Part shown: positions 1 to 7,378 of the stretch, one piece after another
Layout of the letters: every line of letters begins with the position of its first letter
How positions within the stretch are numbered: the first letter of the stretch is position 1
Source of the DNA: Candidatus Gottesmanbacteria bacterium RIFCSPLOWO2_01_FULL_42_22
GTDB lineage: Bacteria; Patescibacteriota; Microgenomatia; 2-02-FULL-39-11
Direction: 5' to 3'
NCBI GenBank assembly: GCA_001779315.1
Contig: MFJU01000041.1
Span: 1-35,988, forward strand
DNA length: 35,988 nt
The notes under the pieces: model-generated
The model's database searches: none
The model's input: only the letters and a program-made list of their open reading frames with translations
What the model was told of the DNA's origin: nothing
Translations under genes and position numbers: made by a program

Positions 1-270
1 ATGGCTACCGGAGGCACAGCTTCTCCCTTTTTCTTCCTGAACCATTTCCTGCTCTTTGAAATATCCTTCCTGCTTGAGCCATCAGTCTCAATCAGCTTAT
101 CCTTAGGACTGATGGTATTTTACCTTTTCTCCAAACAGGTAAACCCGACTCCTGCCTCACTGATTGCCCTGTTATCCTTTGTCTTTATGACCCCGTTGGC
201 CTTTTTATCCGGCATTCTTTACCAGCGGTTTAAAAAAAGACTGAAGAAAACCTCACCATTTCCCCTATAG
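1..270 (+). CDS. C-terminal part of an unidentified membrane protein (probably 5'-partial)
   Basis: The frame is open from the first base of the window to a TAG at 268-270. It encodes about 89 residues with two hydrophobic stretches, roughly residues 8-45 and 53-75, and a basic tail (QRFKKRLKK) typical of a cytoplasmic end after the last membrane span. The ATG at position 1 has no visible upstream context, so this is more likely the tail of a longer membrane protein than a complete gene. No family was recognised. The next gene has its own promoter, so this belongs to an upstream unit. Confidence 0.45.
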   Translation: MATGGTASPFFFLNHFLLFEISFLLEPSVSISLSLGLMVFYLFSKQVNPTPASLIALLSFVFMTPLAFLSGILYQRFKKRLKKTSPFPL

Positions 271-517
271 TCTCAAATATAATCTTTTGTTTATTTTTAT
301 AAATTTCGGGATTGCCAAGCCGTAATGCAGCTATCTAAAGCAATCTGGACCCTGTCTTTTTCCGTTTTTTTTAGCAGTCTCACCGGATATTTGCTAAAAT
401 TGTTTCAGATGAGTATAACAACAAGCTTATCCCTCGATAAAGCCTAAAAAATATTTAATACATCTTATAGTCTCTCTTCATCTGGCAAATCCTTCAGAAA
501 TTTAATAGACTGGAGGT
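271..517. other. Intergenic region holding the promoter of the secreted-protein pair
   Basis: A 247-bp AT-rich gap without an ORF. The only clear signal is the promoter-like pair at 391-419, which would give a 5' leader of about 90 nt before the gene at 518. No clear hairpin terminator for the preceding gene was seen, although T-runs occur around 356-371. Confidence 0.5.
391..419 (+). promoter_or_regulatory. Sigma70-type promoter for the 518-2148 gene pair
   Basis: TTGCTA (391-396) and TATAAC (414-419) are separated by 17 bp, matching the -35 consensus at 4/6 and the -10 consensus at 5/6. Transcription would start near 426, about 90 nt upstream of the ATG at 518. This is prediction from sequence only. 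Confidence 0.5.
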
Positions 518-1252
518 ATGTTTAGAACCATCACTTATTCAGTCCTTTTAATTCCCTTCTACCTTATTTTCTATCAGGCAGGGATCCTGGCCCAGGAAAT
601 GAAATCGGAAAAATATACCATAGAGGGGAGCAATTTCAATATCTCTTCCGGTATTTCCGTCTCTGACAACTTCCGGCTTACTGATCTGGTCGGCAATGCC
701 CAGGCGCAAATTTTTACGGCCAAAGGTTTCTACCGGCAATCGGGCTTCAAAAATTCAGCCGCAGTATCAGCTTTTACATTTTCCATTTCTCCCCTTTCAC
801 TTAATTTTGATAAACCGACCCCGGGTAAACCGCAGGAAAAAACATTGCAATTTAATATATCAAACAGTAATTTAATAGGATTTAATATAACAGCTGAACA
901 GAACCAGCCGCTGATCACCTCGGGAGGCACCGAGATTCCTGATACTCTCTGCAATGGCGCATTCAATAAAATCTGCACCTCAAACCAAGCCTCTGCCTGG
1001 ACTATAAACCGCGCCTATGGTTTCGGCTATCGCATTAGCGGAGATTCAAAACCGGCTGATTTTAAGAAGTCCACCTATTACCGCCCACTGCCTTCCAGGT
1101 CAAAGAAAGAATCTCCTCAAATTGTGCTTTCCTCGGTTGATAGAAACGCTTCGGAGGGAGCGGAAATGATCTTTAAACTCAATTTCTCTCCGAAACAGCC
1201 TGCAGGCATCTATAACAATGTAGTACATTTCACGGCTATCCCGGGAATATAA
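518..1252 (+). CDS. Secreted beta-rich surface protein, WxL-like
   Basis: A 244-residue protein with an N-terminal hydrophobic signal segment (about residues 5-25, ending near AGILAQE). The mature part is rich in Ser, Asn and beta-type sequence. I recall a similar pattern in CPR secreted proteins: an N-terminal YTIEGSNFNISSG block, then FTFSISPLSLNFD, then a C-terminal YNNVVHFTAIPG strand. It contains a WTINRAYGFGYRISG stretch rather than a classical W-x-L motif, so a WxL relationship is inference. Two cysteines (DTLC and KIC) could form a disulfide. The gene downstream starts 2 bp after the stop and encodes a DUF916/WxLIP-like anchored protein, and this secreted-plus-anchored pairing is the main argument for a WxL-type cell-surface complex. 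The GGAGG is only 1 nt from the ATG, which is unusually close. Function unknown. Confidence 0.75.
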   Translation: MFRTITYSVLLIPFYLIFYQAGILAQEMKSEKYTIEGSNFNISSGISVSDNFRLTDLVGNAQAQIFTAKGFYRQSGFKNSAAVSAFTFSISPLSLNFDKPTPGKPQEKTLQFNISNSNLIGFNITAEQNQPLITSGGTEIPDTLCNGAFNKICTSNQASAWTINRAYGFGYRISGDSKPADFKKSTYYRPLPSRSKKESPQIVLSSVDRNASEGAEMIFKLNFSPKQPAGIYNNVVHFTAIPGI

Positions 1253-1254
1253 AC

Positions 1255-2148
1255 ATGGTAAAAATAAAGAACTATATACTTCTAATCGCCTTAGCATCAT
1301 TGTTCCAGCCGAAATTAGTTTCTGCTCAATCGCTGGCGCTTTCCGTATCCCCGCCGCTGGTTGAAATCATGATCCAACCGGGAAAAGAAACCAATCAAAC
1401 CGTAAGACTGACCAATTTGGGTGATGATACGTATCTTAAGGTTAACATCGCTGTTTATGAAAACGGACGGATAAGGGACGTTTCAGACAGTGACAGATTA
1501 CCCTGGTTGGAGTTTACTTCCGAAAAAATCGGGGACAAACCGTTTCTGGTCAGAAAGAATGAGGAAATCCCGGTCAATCTCCGCCTCCATCCCTCCTTAA
1601 ATTCGGAAACGAAGGACTATTACCGTGCTTTGACTTTTTCTACCATTGCCTATCCCCATGATCCGCAAACCCAAGTTAAAGTCAGCCAGACTATAGCTTC
1701 GATATTGCTCATCAGCGTCACTTCTTCCGGTCTTCCCAAAAAAGCGGAAATTGTTTCACGCCCTCCCCGCTTCATTGACTCGTTTGACAAACTGCCCTTA
1801 AACATCAAAGTCCGCAATACCGGCAGTACCTATTTCAGGCCAAACGGCACCGTCACTTTAAAGGGGTTCATCGGAAAAGCAGGATATCCTATCCTGCCTG
1901 CCGCCATATTAATTAATGAGCAAAAAGAGCTTCTGATCGAAAAAAATAGCCGTCAGGCTAGCTATTTGCGGGGATTTTTTATTGGACGATATCAGCTTGA
2001 GACCAGCTTTGTCATGGATGAAGGCTCCTTGAGAGTTTCCGGAAGTTCAACCTTCTATGCTTTTCCCTGGAAAATCAGCCTATTTCTGATAGCCTCCTTT
2101 TTGACATATCGCTTCCTTAGAGCCTATCGACAAAAGCGGGTTATGTGA
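1255..2148 (+). CDS. Membrane-anchored DUF916/WxLIP-like surface protein
   Basis: A 297-residue protein with a signal peptide (about 1-24, ending VSAQ), two immunoglobulin-like beta regions and a C-terminal transmembrane helix (about 272-290) followed by a short basic tail (RAYRQKRVM). The first beta region begins LSVSPPLVEIMIQPGKETNQ and contains DYYRALTFST, which resembles the peptidoglycan-binding domain of WxL-interacting proteins (DUF916). The second (about 165-260) has the look of a companion Ig-like domain. In Firmicutes such proteins hold WxL proteins at the wall, and the secreted protein encoded immediately upstream is the plausible partner here. Both are probably translated from the promoter at 391-419. 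Family assignment is by motif resemblance, not by search. Confidence 0.7.
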   Translation: MVKIKNYILLIALASLFQPKLVSAQSLALSVSPPLVEIMIQPGKETNQTVRLTNLGDDTYLKVNIAVYENGRIRDVSDSDRLPWLEFTSEKIGDKPFLVRKNEEIPVNLRLHPSLNSETKDYYRALTFSTIAYPHDPQTQVKVSQTIASILLISVTSSGLPKKAEIVSRPPRFIDSFDKLPLNIKVRNTGSTYFRPNGTVTLKGFIGKAGYPILPAAILINEQKELLIEKNSRQASYLRGFFIGRYQLETSFVMDEGSLRVSGSSTFYAFPWKISLFLIASFLTYRFLRAYRQKRVM

Positions 2149-2154
2149 TATAAT
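2127..2154 (+). promoter_or_regulatory. Extended -10 promoter reading into the 2155-2909 gap
   Basis: TCGACA (2127-2132) is followed after 16 bp by TATAAT (2149-2154), with a TG one base upstream of the -10 (extended -10: TGATATAAT). The TGA stop of the preceding gene forms part of it. It points into a 755-bp stretch with no ORF, so it would drive either a noncoding RNA or a very long leader for the fibre gene at 2910. Confidence 0.45.
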
Positions 2155-2388
2155 CGGCCTTAAACTACATAAGGTGATGCTTTTATTAGAGATAAAGTTT
2201 TAGAAGATTAATAACCTATAATTATTAGATCAAGAGACTATATAAAAGGACAACGTAGTTAAAAATTAAACGTTAGATCCGGAAGACATTCAAAAGTCAA
2301 GCAGCCACATCTACAAAAGAATAGAAAACAGTCTATTTGATTCCTTTTTTATCCTATTCTGACGATCCAAACGTAAAATAACCTCGCA

Positions 2389-2416
2389 TTAGCAGTTACA
2401 TATATGTAAGTGCTAA
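2389..2416. repeat. 28-bp near-perfect palindrome
   Basis: The core TTACATATATGTAA (2396-2409) is a perfect 14-bp palindrome. It is flanked by one unpaired G on each side and then by TTAGCA (2389-2394) and its complement TGCTAA (2411-2416). The symmetry fits a dimeric repressor operator or a cruciform/hairpin. No protein is assigned. Confidence 0.7.
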
Positions 2417-2528
2417 GACTGACTCTCGATAAAAATTTTAAAAACGTATGGTTCTACTATCAGAGATAAGTAATAAAAATCTGATAATACATAATAGACT
2501 TATAGTATTGATATAAAGGACGCCAAAA

Positions 2529-2571
2529 AGGCTATTAAAATCATTTTAATAACAGAATATTAAAATTGCCT
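2529..2571. repeat. Three alternating copies of TATTAAAAT with competing stem-loops
   Basis: TATTAAAAT occurs at 2533-2541, inverted at 2543-2551, and direct again at 2558-2566. The middle copy can pair with either neighbour, giving two mutually exclusive hairpins. AGGC (2529-2532) and GCCT (2568-2571) could close an outer stem. The layout resembles a switch, but the arms are pure A/T and therefore weak. Confidence 0.6.
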
Positions 2572-2719
2572 ATAGTAATATTTAATTCTATCGAATATAT
2601 TCCCTGTTTAAAAGAACTTTTCTGAAAATCCGCTAAAAAAAATAATTTATGCCATTCTGCAGAAAATTTAAAACAAAGACTATATCTAAAGACATCATTA
2701 AGCGGTATAATTGATAAGC

Positions 2720-2731
2720 TATCAATTGATA
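2720..2731. repeat. 12-bp palindrome TATCAATTGATA
   Basis: A perfect short palindrome in the AT-rich gap, about 180 bp upstream of the fibre gene. It could be a protein-binding site, but in such AT-rich DNA chance is a fair explanation. Confidence 0.4.
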
Positions 2732-2853
2732 TATTTAGATATATTAAATGTAGCTAAAAAAGTATGCGGGAAATCGTGAAAATCAATCAGCAGATTCTTT
2801 AAGCGTAACTTGAAATACCTTCCTGAATACCCCTTTACTAGATCATTACTCTC

Positions 2854-2882
2854 TTGACAAGCTTATTAAGATAATGTTTACT
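2854..2882 (+). promoter_or_regulatory. Probable promoter of the giant fibre gene
   Basis: A consensus TTGACA (2854-2859) is followed after 17 bp by TTTACT (2877-2882), a 4/6 match to the -10 consensus. Transcription would begin near 2889, about 20 nt before the ATG at 2910. The purine run AGAGGA (2888-2893) lies at that position and is too far from the ATG to act as a normal ribosome binding site. Confidence 0.5.
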
Positions 2883-2909
2883 GGAATCAGAGGATTAAAA
2901 GTGTAAAAT

Positions 2910-5900
2910 ATGTCTAAAATCGAAGCTGAATTTAAAAAATACCTTAATTCCCTAGTTATTTCCCGCAAGATCAGAAGCCAGAACTTGCGTTTATTTCTCA
3001 ATTACCTCAGCTACCTAAAACTCTCAGGTATCGTCCATCCCGGAAAAGCAAAAACAGTGAATTTTCACAGGATCGATGAGTTTAAAAAGCTAATTGGCCG
3101 TAAGATTGTTAAGGAAGATGAGTATAACCAGTTCATCACCTATCTCACCGCTTTTATAGACAAATTTAATACTAATCATACCAATATAACAGATAGTAAG
3201 TCCCTCAAACAATATCAGGAATTGCTGGATGCTTATTTGCATTACCTCGAAAAGAAAAATTTTTCTCCGGCCACGGTCAAAAACTACAAGTCAGATTTAC
3301 AGCAGTTTTTAAAATATGCCGGAAATAAACTAACCGACCTTAATATATCAAAAGATATAATTGATGGCTTTATTAACTATCAGCAGGAGCTTGACAGCAG
3401 AAAAAGTACTTTGAGAAGGAAACTTTCGTCAATCAATTCATTTCGCAACTGGCTTCTGAAGAAGTCACCGATAAAAAAACTAACTCATAGGGCAGACGAA
3501 ATAAAACCTAAAGTAGATGCTCATGATACTTTAATTGAGTCATCCGGACAATCTTATTCAAATAATCAAAATCCTCCGGCTGTCCGTTTCCCGCAGAGTA
3601 TATCATGGTTTTTCACGCTCGCTCTAACCTCACTGTTATCACTATCAATAGGCATCGGAATATATCAGCAATTTTTTCTCCAGCCTCTAACTTCTTTAGC
3701 CTTACCGGGTCCGACAACCAAACCGTCCAGGATTATCAATTTTCAGGGAAGGTTAACAGATAATTCGGGAAATCCTATAGTAGAAAAGACGCAAACACGC
3801 TTCAGGATATGGAACCAGATTGCCGGAGGCAATACCTTATACGATTCAGGTTATTGTCAAGTGTCACCGGATCAAAACGGTATTTTTTATACACTCATTG
3901 GATCAACCTGCGGAATTGAAATCTCTTCATCCGTCTTTTCCGAAAATATTTCCGCTTATTTGGGAGTTTCAGCAGGCAGCGATGCGGAAATGGAACCGCG
4001 GCAACAAATAGCCTCCGTCGGCTACGCTTTAAATAGCGAGACACTCCAAGGACTCTCTCCTTTATCTCCGGCTTCAGGAAACTCCATCCCTTTTATCGAT
4101 CGCGACGGACAGCTCTTAATCAGTGCCTCCTCGCCGGTCGTTAAATCGGATTCAGGTTTATTTACCCTCGAGGGTACCAATCTGCTCTTATCGACCGGTA
4201 TTGGTTCAAATGGTTCTATTTCCCTCAAACCGGATCAGAATGGTACAGTCAATCTTGATTTTTCAGGTTTTATTCCGGCTTCAAGTTCAGCCTTTTTGAA
4301 TATTAAAGCACCCAATCTGATTTCAGGCTCACTCATTTCCGCTATCGGTTCCTCTTTGACAGCCGGTTACCGTCTTTTGGAATTGTCGTCCGGAAATCCT
4401 CTTCAAGTTAAATTTTCCGTAGATGCCCAAGGCAATACCAATATTTCAGGAGACTTAAAGGTGTCAGATGTTTTCGAAGCCAGCTCTTCCGCTGTCCTTA
4501 TCAATTCCCCTCTTACTGTAACAAATCTAATCAGTGACGGCGGCTTGGGGATTTTCGGCAGCAACGGCAATACCTTACCGGTTTCCTTTGATTTCACCAA
4601 AGACACGACTGTCGAATTTGATTTTAAAACCGGCACTTCCAAAATTGAAATAGCCGCCAATATTGACAGCAACAGCACGAAATACTACCGTTTTTCCTGG
4701 AATACGGACAAACAGATGGAAGTGGCCAAATGCATAAACGGAACCTGCACCTCCCTAGCTACCTCAACTTTAAACTGGACGAATGATACCTGGCATCACG
4801 GCTATATCAGATTCATCTCGGATTCCATCCGTTTTGACCTGGATAACAACAGCGGGCGGGTGAACACCAATACAACTTCCGACGTGCCGAAACTAACTTC
4901 TGCCTATATCCGCTTTGTCTCAGGCTTGACAGCCATCTCCAATCTGCGGATTTCACCAAACAGTAAAATTATTCTGACTGCCGGAGATACGGCTGTCGGA
5001 GGTAAAATTGAGGCCGCCGATAATATCATTTCATCCGGACAGCTGAAAACAGGCAGTTTTTCCTCCGCCCCTTCAAATGCCGGCAACGGCTCCCTCTATT
5101 TCAACTCTTCTGACAACAAACTCTATTACTGGAACGGCTCATCCTGGGTTTCTGTTTACGGCTCAGGCGATCTGATGGTTTCAGGAGATGTTTTTCTGAA
5201 TTCCGGCGTCTTTTATCCCTCTACCAATTCAACTCATGAAGACCAATCTACCTATTTTATCGTGGCAGATACGGCCGGAACAGGTTCAATTATGACTAAT
5301 GCCGGCAATTTTGCTTCAGGAGGTACGGATTTCGCCGAAGTCTTTGACAGCGATGGGGATTTAACGGTCGGTGATCTAGTCGAAATTGCCCAAGGATCAG
5401 ACTTGGAAAGCAATTTGCCTAAAGTTAAGCAATCCTCCTCATATCAAAGCCAGAAAATGATAGGTTTTGTTACAGATAGAGCTGGTTTCGTAGGAGGCAT
5501 GCAGACTGATATGGATAAAATTTCCGTGAAAACAATCGGCTTGGTTGGCCGTGTCCCGGCCAAAGTATCCTCAATCAACGGCCCGATTGCTGTTGGCGAT
5601 CCTTTGACTTCTTCCGCTATTCCGGGAAGAGCGGTCAAAGCTATAACAGCCGGCCCTGTGATTGCCCGCTCTTTAGAAAATTTTTCCCAGGGAGAAGGAA
5701 CAATCTTAGTCTTCGTCCAATACGGCTGGTTTGATCCTGGGAAGATAACGGAAGAGACAGATAGTAATAGTTTGATAGCACAATTCCTGGCACCTTTAAT
5801 TCAGGCTCTGTCAAAAGCCAAGTTGAATATTGAATATTTAATTGCCGGCAATATTGAAGCTGAAAGCCTGACTTCGCCGGTCATTATCGCTGAAGAAATT

Positions 5901-7040
5901 AAAGCCGGGGAAATAATAGCCGAAGAAGTAACAGCTGAAATCATAATCGCCGGGGATGTGGCAATCGCAGGCGATTCAACTGTTTCCGGCACCCTCTATG
6001 CTGACCGGATCAAGTCGCAAGACCTTGACAACTTAAGCAGTACTTTCGGAAAGTTGACCGATCGCCTTTCGGAAATGGAAAAAGTCCCGCCGGAAGCAAC
6101 GGCAGGAGCTGCCCCCGTTAATCAATTTGCCGATGAATTTGACTCGATTTTAAGCGAAACCGAGCAAAATACCTCAAAACTTTTATCCCTTTATGAAAAA
6201 GTCTCGGCCTTTATCGCCAGTTCCTCTGCCGAAATTGCCCAAGTCTCGATGCCCTCCGACAGACTTATCGGTATTAACGAAGAAATCCCGCTCTCCCAAC
6301 AGGCATTAACATCACTCAAGGTGACCGGTCCGGTTTCCCTGGCTGATACGGTTGTCGCAGGACAGTTGGTGGTTGACGGAAATTTATCCCTGTCTCACAG
6401 CCAGCTTGCTTCAATCGGCGATTACCTTTATCTGACATCCCAAAAAGCCATCGATCTGATGGGCGGCAAGCTAATTGTCGATAATGAGGGCAATTTGACA
6501 GTCCACGGCCAAATTTATGCGGAAAAAGGCATTATTACACCGCAGATAACCGCACAAACAGATAATCTCTCAATCAAATTAGGTCAAAATCCACTTTCAA
6601 GCGACAGTGCACGCATTGGAGGAGCAGGTACTTTGACTGTTTTGGGCAATGCTTCAATTTCGGGGAGGCTCTCCGCAGCCAAAATTGAATTAGACTCATC
6701 TGACAAGGATACTCCGGACCGCTTAAGCGCATCGGAAAATTTTGTGCAAAACGGCATTAATGCCCCGGCCTTATTTTCAAAAGGGTCAGTCGGTCGAGCC
6801 TTGATTATTGCCAATTACAGGGAAATGATTATCTTTAATGAGAACATTAATGAAAATACCCTTGTTTACCTGACACCTACCTCCTCGGCAAACGGACGCA
6901 GCCTTTATGTTTCCGGCCGTGAAATTTGTCCCCCGACCAGTAGCGATCCGAATTCGGCCAAATGCAAAAAATATTTCAAAGTTGCCCTGGACCAGGCAAT
7001 AGCGGAAGACCTTTCTTTCAATTGGTGGCTGGTTAATTAA
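2910..7040 (+). CDS. Giant single-span surface fibre with a cytoplasmic recombinase core-binding domain
   Basis: A 1376-residue protein. Residues about 1-90 are a helical region. About 96-185 match the N-terminal SAM-like core-binding domain of XerC/D-type tyrosine recombinases (YLEKKNFSPATVKNYKSDLQ ... LRRKLSSINSFRNWL). No R-H-R-Y catalytic domain follows. Instead there is a membrane span near 231-257 and a large ectodomain. That ectodomain begins with RIINFQGRLTDNSG, an Ig-like module ending IASVGYALN. It continues with a LamG/concanavalin-like region (about 550-690, WTNDTWHHGYIRF), a YFNSSDNKLYYWNGSSWV tail-fibre motif and a GGTDFAEVFDSDGDLTVGD module near 803. Ile/Ala-rich beta-helix-like repeats (about 975-1025), a short coiled coil and a final beta region close the protein. 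It is probably a surface adhesin or fibre. The DNA-binding-type domain inside the cell is the odd part. The start lacks a close Shine-Dalgarno. Confidence 0.85.
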   Translation: MSKIEAEFKKYLNSLVISRKIRSQNLRLFLNYLSYLKLSGIVHPGKAKTVNFHRIDEFKKLIGRKIVKEDEYNQFITYLTAFIDKFNTNHTNITDSKSLKQYQELLDAYLHYLEKKNFSPATVKNYKSDLQQFLKYAGNKLTDLNISKDIIDGFINYQQELDSRKSTLRRKLSSINSFRNWLLKKSPIKKLTHRADEIKPKVDAHDTLIESSGQSYSNNQNPPAVRFPQSISWFFTLALTSLLSLSIGIGIYQQFFLQPLTSLALPGPTTKPSRIINFQGRLTDNSGNPIVEKTQTRFRIWNQIAGGNTLYDSGYCQVSPDQNGIFYTLIGSTCGIEISSSVFSENISAYLGVSAGSDAEMEPRQQIASVGYALNSETLQGLSPLSPASGNSIPFIDRDGQLLISASSPVVKSDSGLFTLEGTNLLLSTGIGSNGSISLKPDQNGTVNLDFSGFIPASSSAFLNIKAPNLISGSLISAIGSSLTAGYRLLELSSGNPLQVKFSVDAQGNTNISGDLKVSDVFEASSSAVLINSPLTVTNLISDGGLGIFGSNGNTLPVSFDFTKDTTVEFDFKTGTSKIEIAANIDSNSTKYYRFSWNTDKQMEVAKCINGTCTSLATSTLNWTNDTWHHGYIRFISDSIRFDLDNNSGRVNTNTTSDVPKLTSAYIRFVSGLTAISNLRISPNSKIILTAGDTAVGGKIEAADNIISSGQLKTGSFSSAPSNAGNGSLYFNSSDNKLYYWNGSSWVSVYGSGDLMVSGDVFLNSGVFYPSTNSTHEDQSTYFIVADTAGTGSIMTNAGNFASGGTDFAEVFDSDGDLTVGDLVEIAQGSDLESNLPKVKQSSSYQSQKMIGFVTDRAGFVGGMQTDMDKISVKTIGLVGRVPAKVSSINGPIAVGDPLTSSAIPGRAVKAITAGPVIARSLENFSQGEGTILVFVQYGWFDPGKITEETDSNSLIAQFLAPLIQALSKAKLNIEYLIAGNIEAESLTSPVIIAEEIKAGEIIAEEVTAEIIIAGDVAIAGDSTVSGTLYADRIKSQDLDNLSSTFGKLTDRLSEMEKVPPEATAGAAPVNQFADEFDSILSETEQNTSKLLSLYEKVSAFIASSSAEIAQVSMPSDRLIGINEEIPLSQQALTSLKVTGPVSLADTVVAGQLVVDGNLSLSHSQLASIGDYLYLTSQKAIDLMGGKLIVDNEGNLTVHGQIYAEKGIITPQITAQTDNLSIKLGQNPLSSDSARIGGAGTLTVLGNASISGRLSAAKIELDSSDKDTPDRLSASENFVQNGINAPALFSKGSVGRALIIANYREMIIFNENINENTLVYLTPTSSANGRSLYVSGREICPPTSSDPNSAKCKKYFKVALDQAIAEDLSFNWWLVN

Positions 7041-7050
7041 GTACTATAAT
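7022..7050 (+). promoter_or_regulatory. Promoter for the 7067-9102 pair
   Basis: A perfect TATAAT (7045-7050) lies 17 bp after TTGGTG (7022-7027, a 3/6 match), spanning the end of the fibre gene. The predicted start near 7057 leaves only about 10 nt before the ATG at 7067, and no Shine-Dalgarno is visible, so the message may be nearly leaderless. Confidence 0.5.
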
Positions 7051-7066
7051 AAAGATTGATTTATTC

Positions 7067-7378
7067 ATGAAAAATAACAGATATTCCACTCCGCTTGAAC
7101 TTCTTACTTTATCAGCTGTTTTCTTGTCTATTACCTTTGCTCTTTACTATTCGTTTTCATGGCAAAGAAAACACTGGACGCAGCAGGAGACAACCCAAAC
7201 TCAAAATGTGCTGGGAGAAACGGCCATAGCACAAAAAGACTCCTCAATTTGCGAAAAAAACAGGTGCGGTTTTTGCCGGGAATGCGGCGAAACTGCAGGT
7301 TTAACCTGCGGTTATCTGTCCCGCTGCCGACTAATTGAAAAAAAATGGCAGTGCCGCTTTGATCTTTCCTGTTTATGA
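7067..7378 (+). CDS. Small membrane-anchored cysteine-rich protein
   Basis: A 103-residue protein with one N-terminal hydrophobic segment (about 10-30) that probably acts as a signal anchor. A Gln/Thr-rich linker follows. The C-terminal domain of about 42 residues has eight cysteines, spaced as in SSIC, NRCGFCREC, LTC, SRC, WQC and LSC. Eight cysteines in so short a domain suggest four disulfides if it faces outside, or a metal-binding knuckle if it faces inside. The charge and linker favour the outside. Its stop overlaps the ATG of the next gene (ATGA), so it is translationally coupled to the O-antigen ligase-like protein. No family was recognised. Confidence 0.7.
   Translation: MKNNRYSTPLELLTLSAVFLSITFALYYSFSWQRKHWTQQETTQTQNVLGETAIAQKDSSICEKNRCGFCRECGETAGLTCGYLSRCRLIEKKWQCRFDLSCL

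Larger units (their letters stand above)
2155..2909. other. 755-bp AT-rich gene-free region with many inverted repeats
   Basis: No ORF of useful size was found on either strand, and the base composition is visibly more AT-rich than the flanking genes. It contains a 28-bp near-palindrome (2389-2416), a 9-mer present three times in alternating orientation (2533-2566) and 7-bp perfect arm pairs at 2318-2324/2354-2360 and 2458-2464/2480-2486. A 12-bp palindrome lies at 2720-2731. Promoter-like sequences sit at its left edge (2127-2154) and right edge (2854-2882). It could encode a structured RNA, be a long regulated leader, or be decayed DNA. No known RNA family was recognised. Confidence 0.6.

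Noticed and set aside
2910-3470. A phage integrase or XerC/D recombinase gene
   Set aside because: Only the N-terminal core-binding domain is present and it continues in frame into a membrane span and surface repeats. No R-H-R-Y catalytic domain and no att-like repeats were seen.
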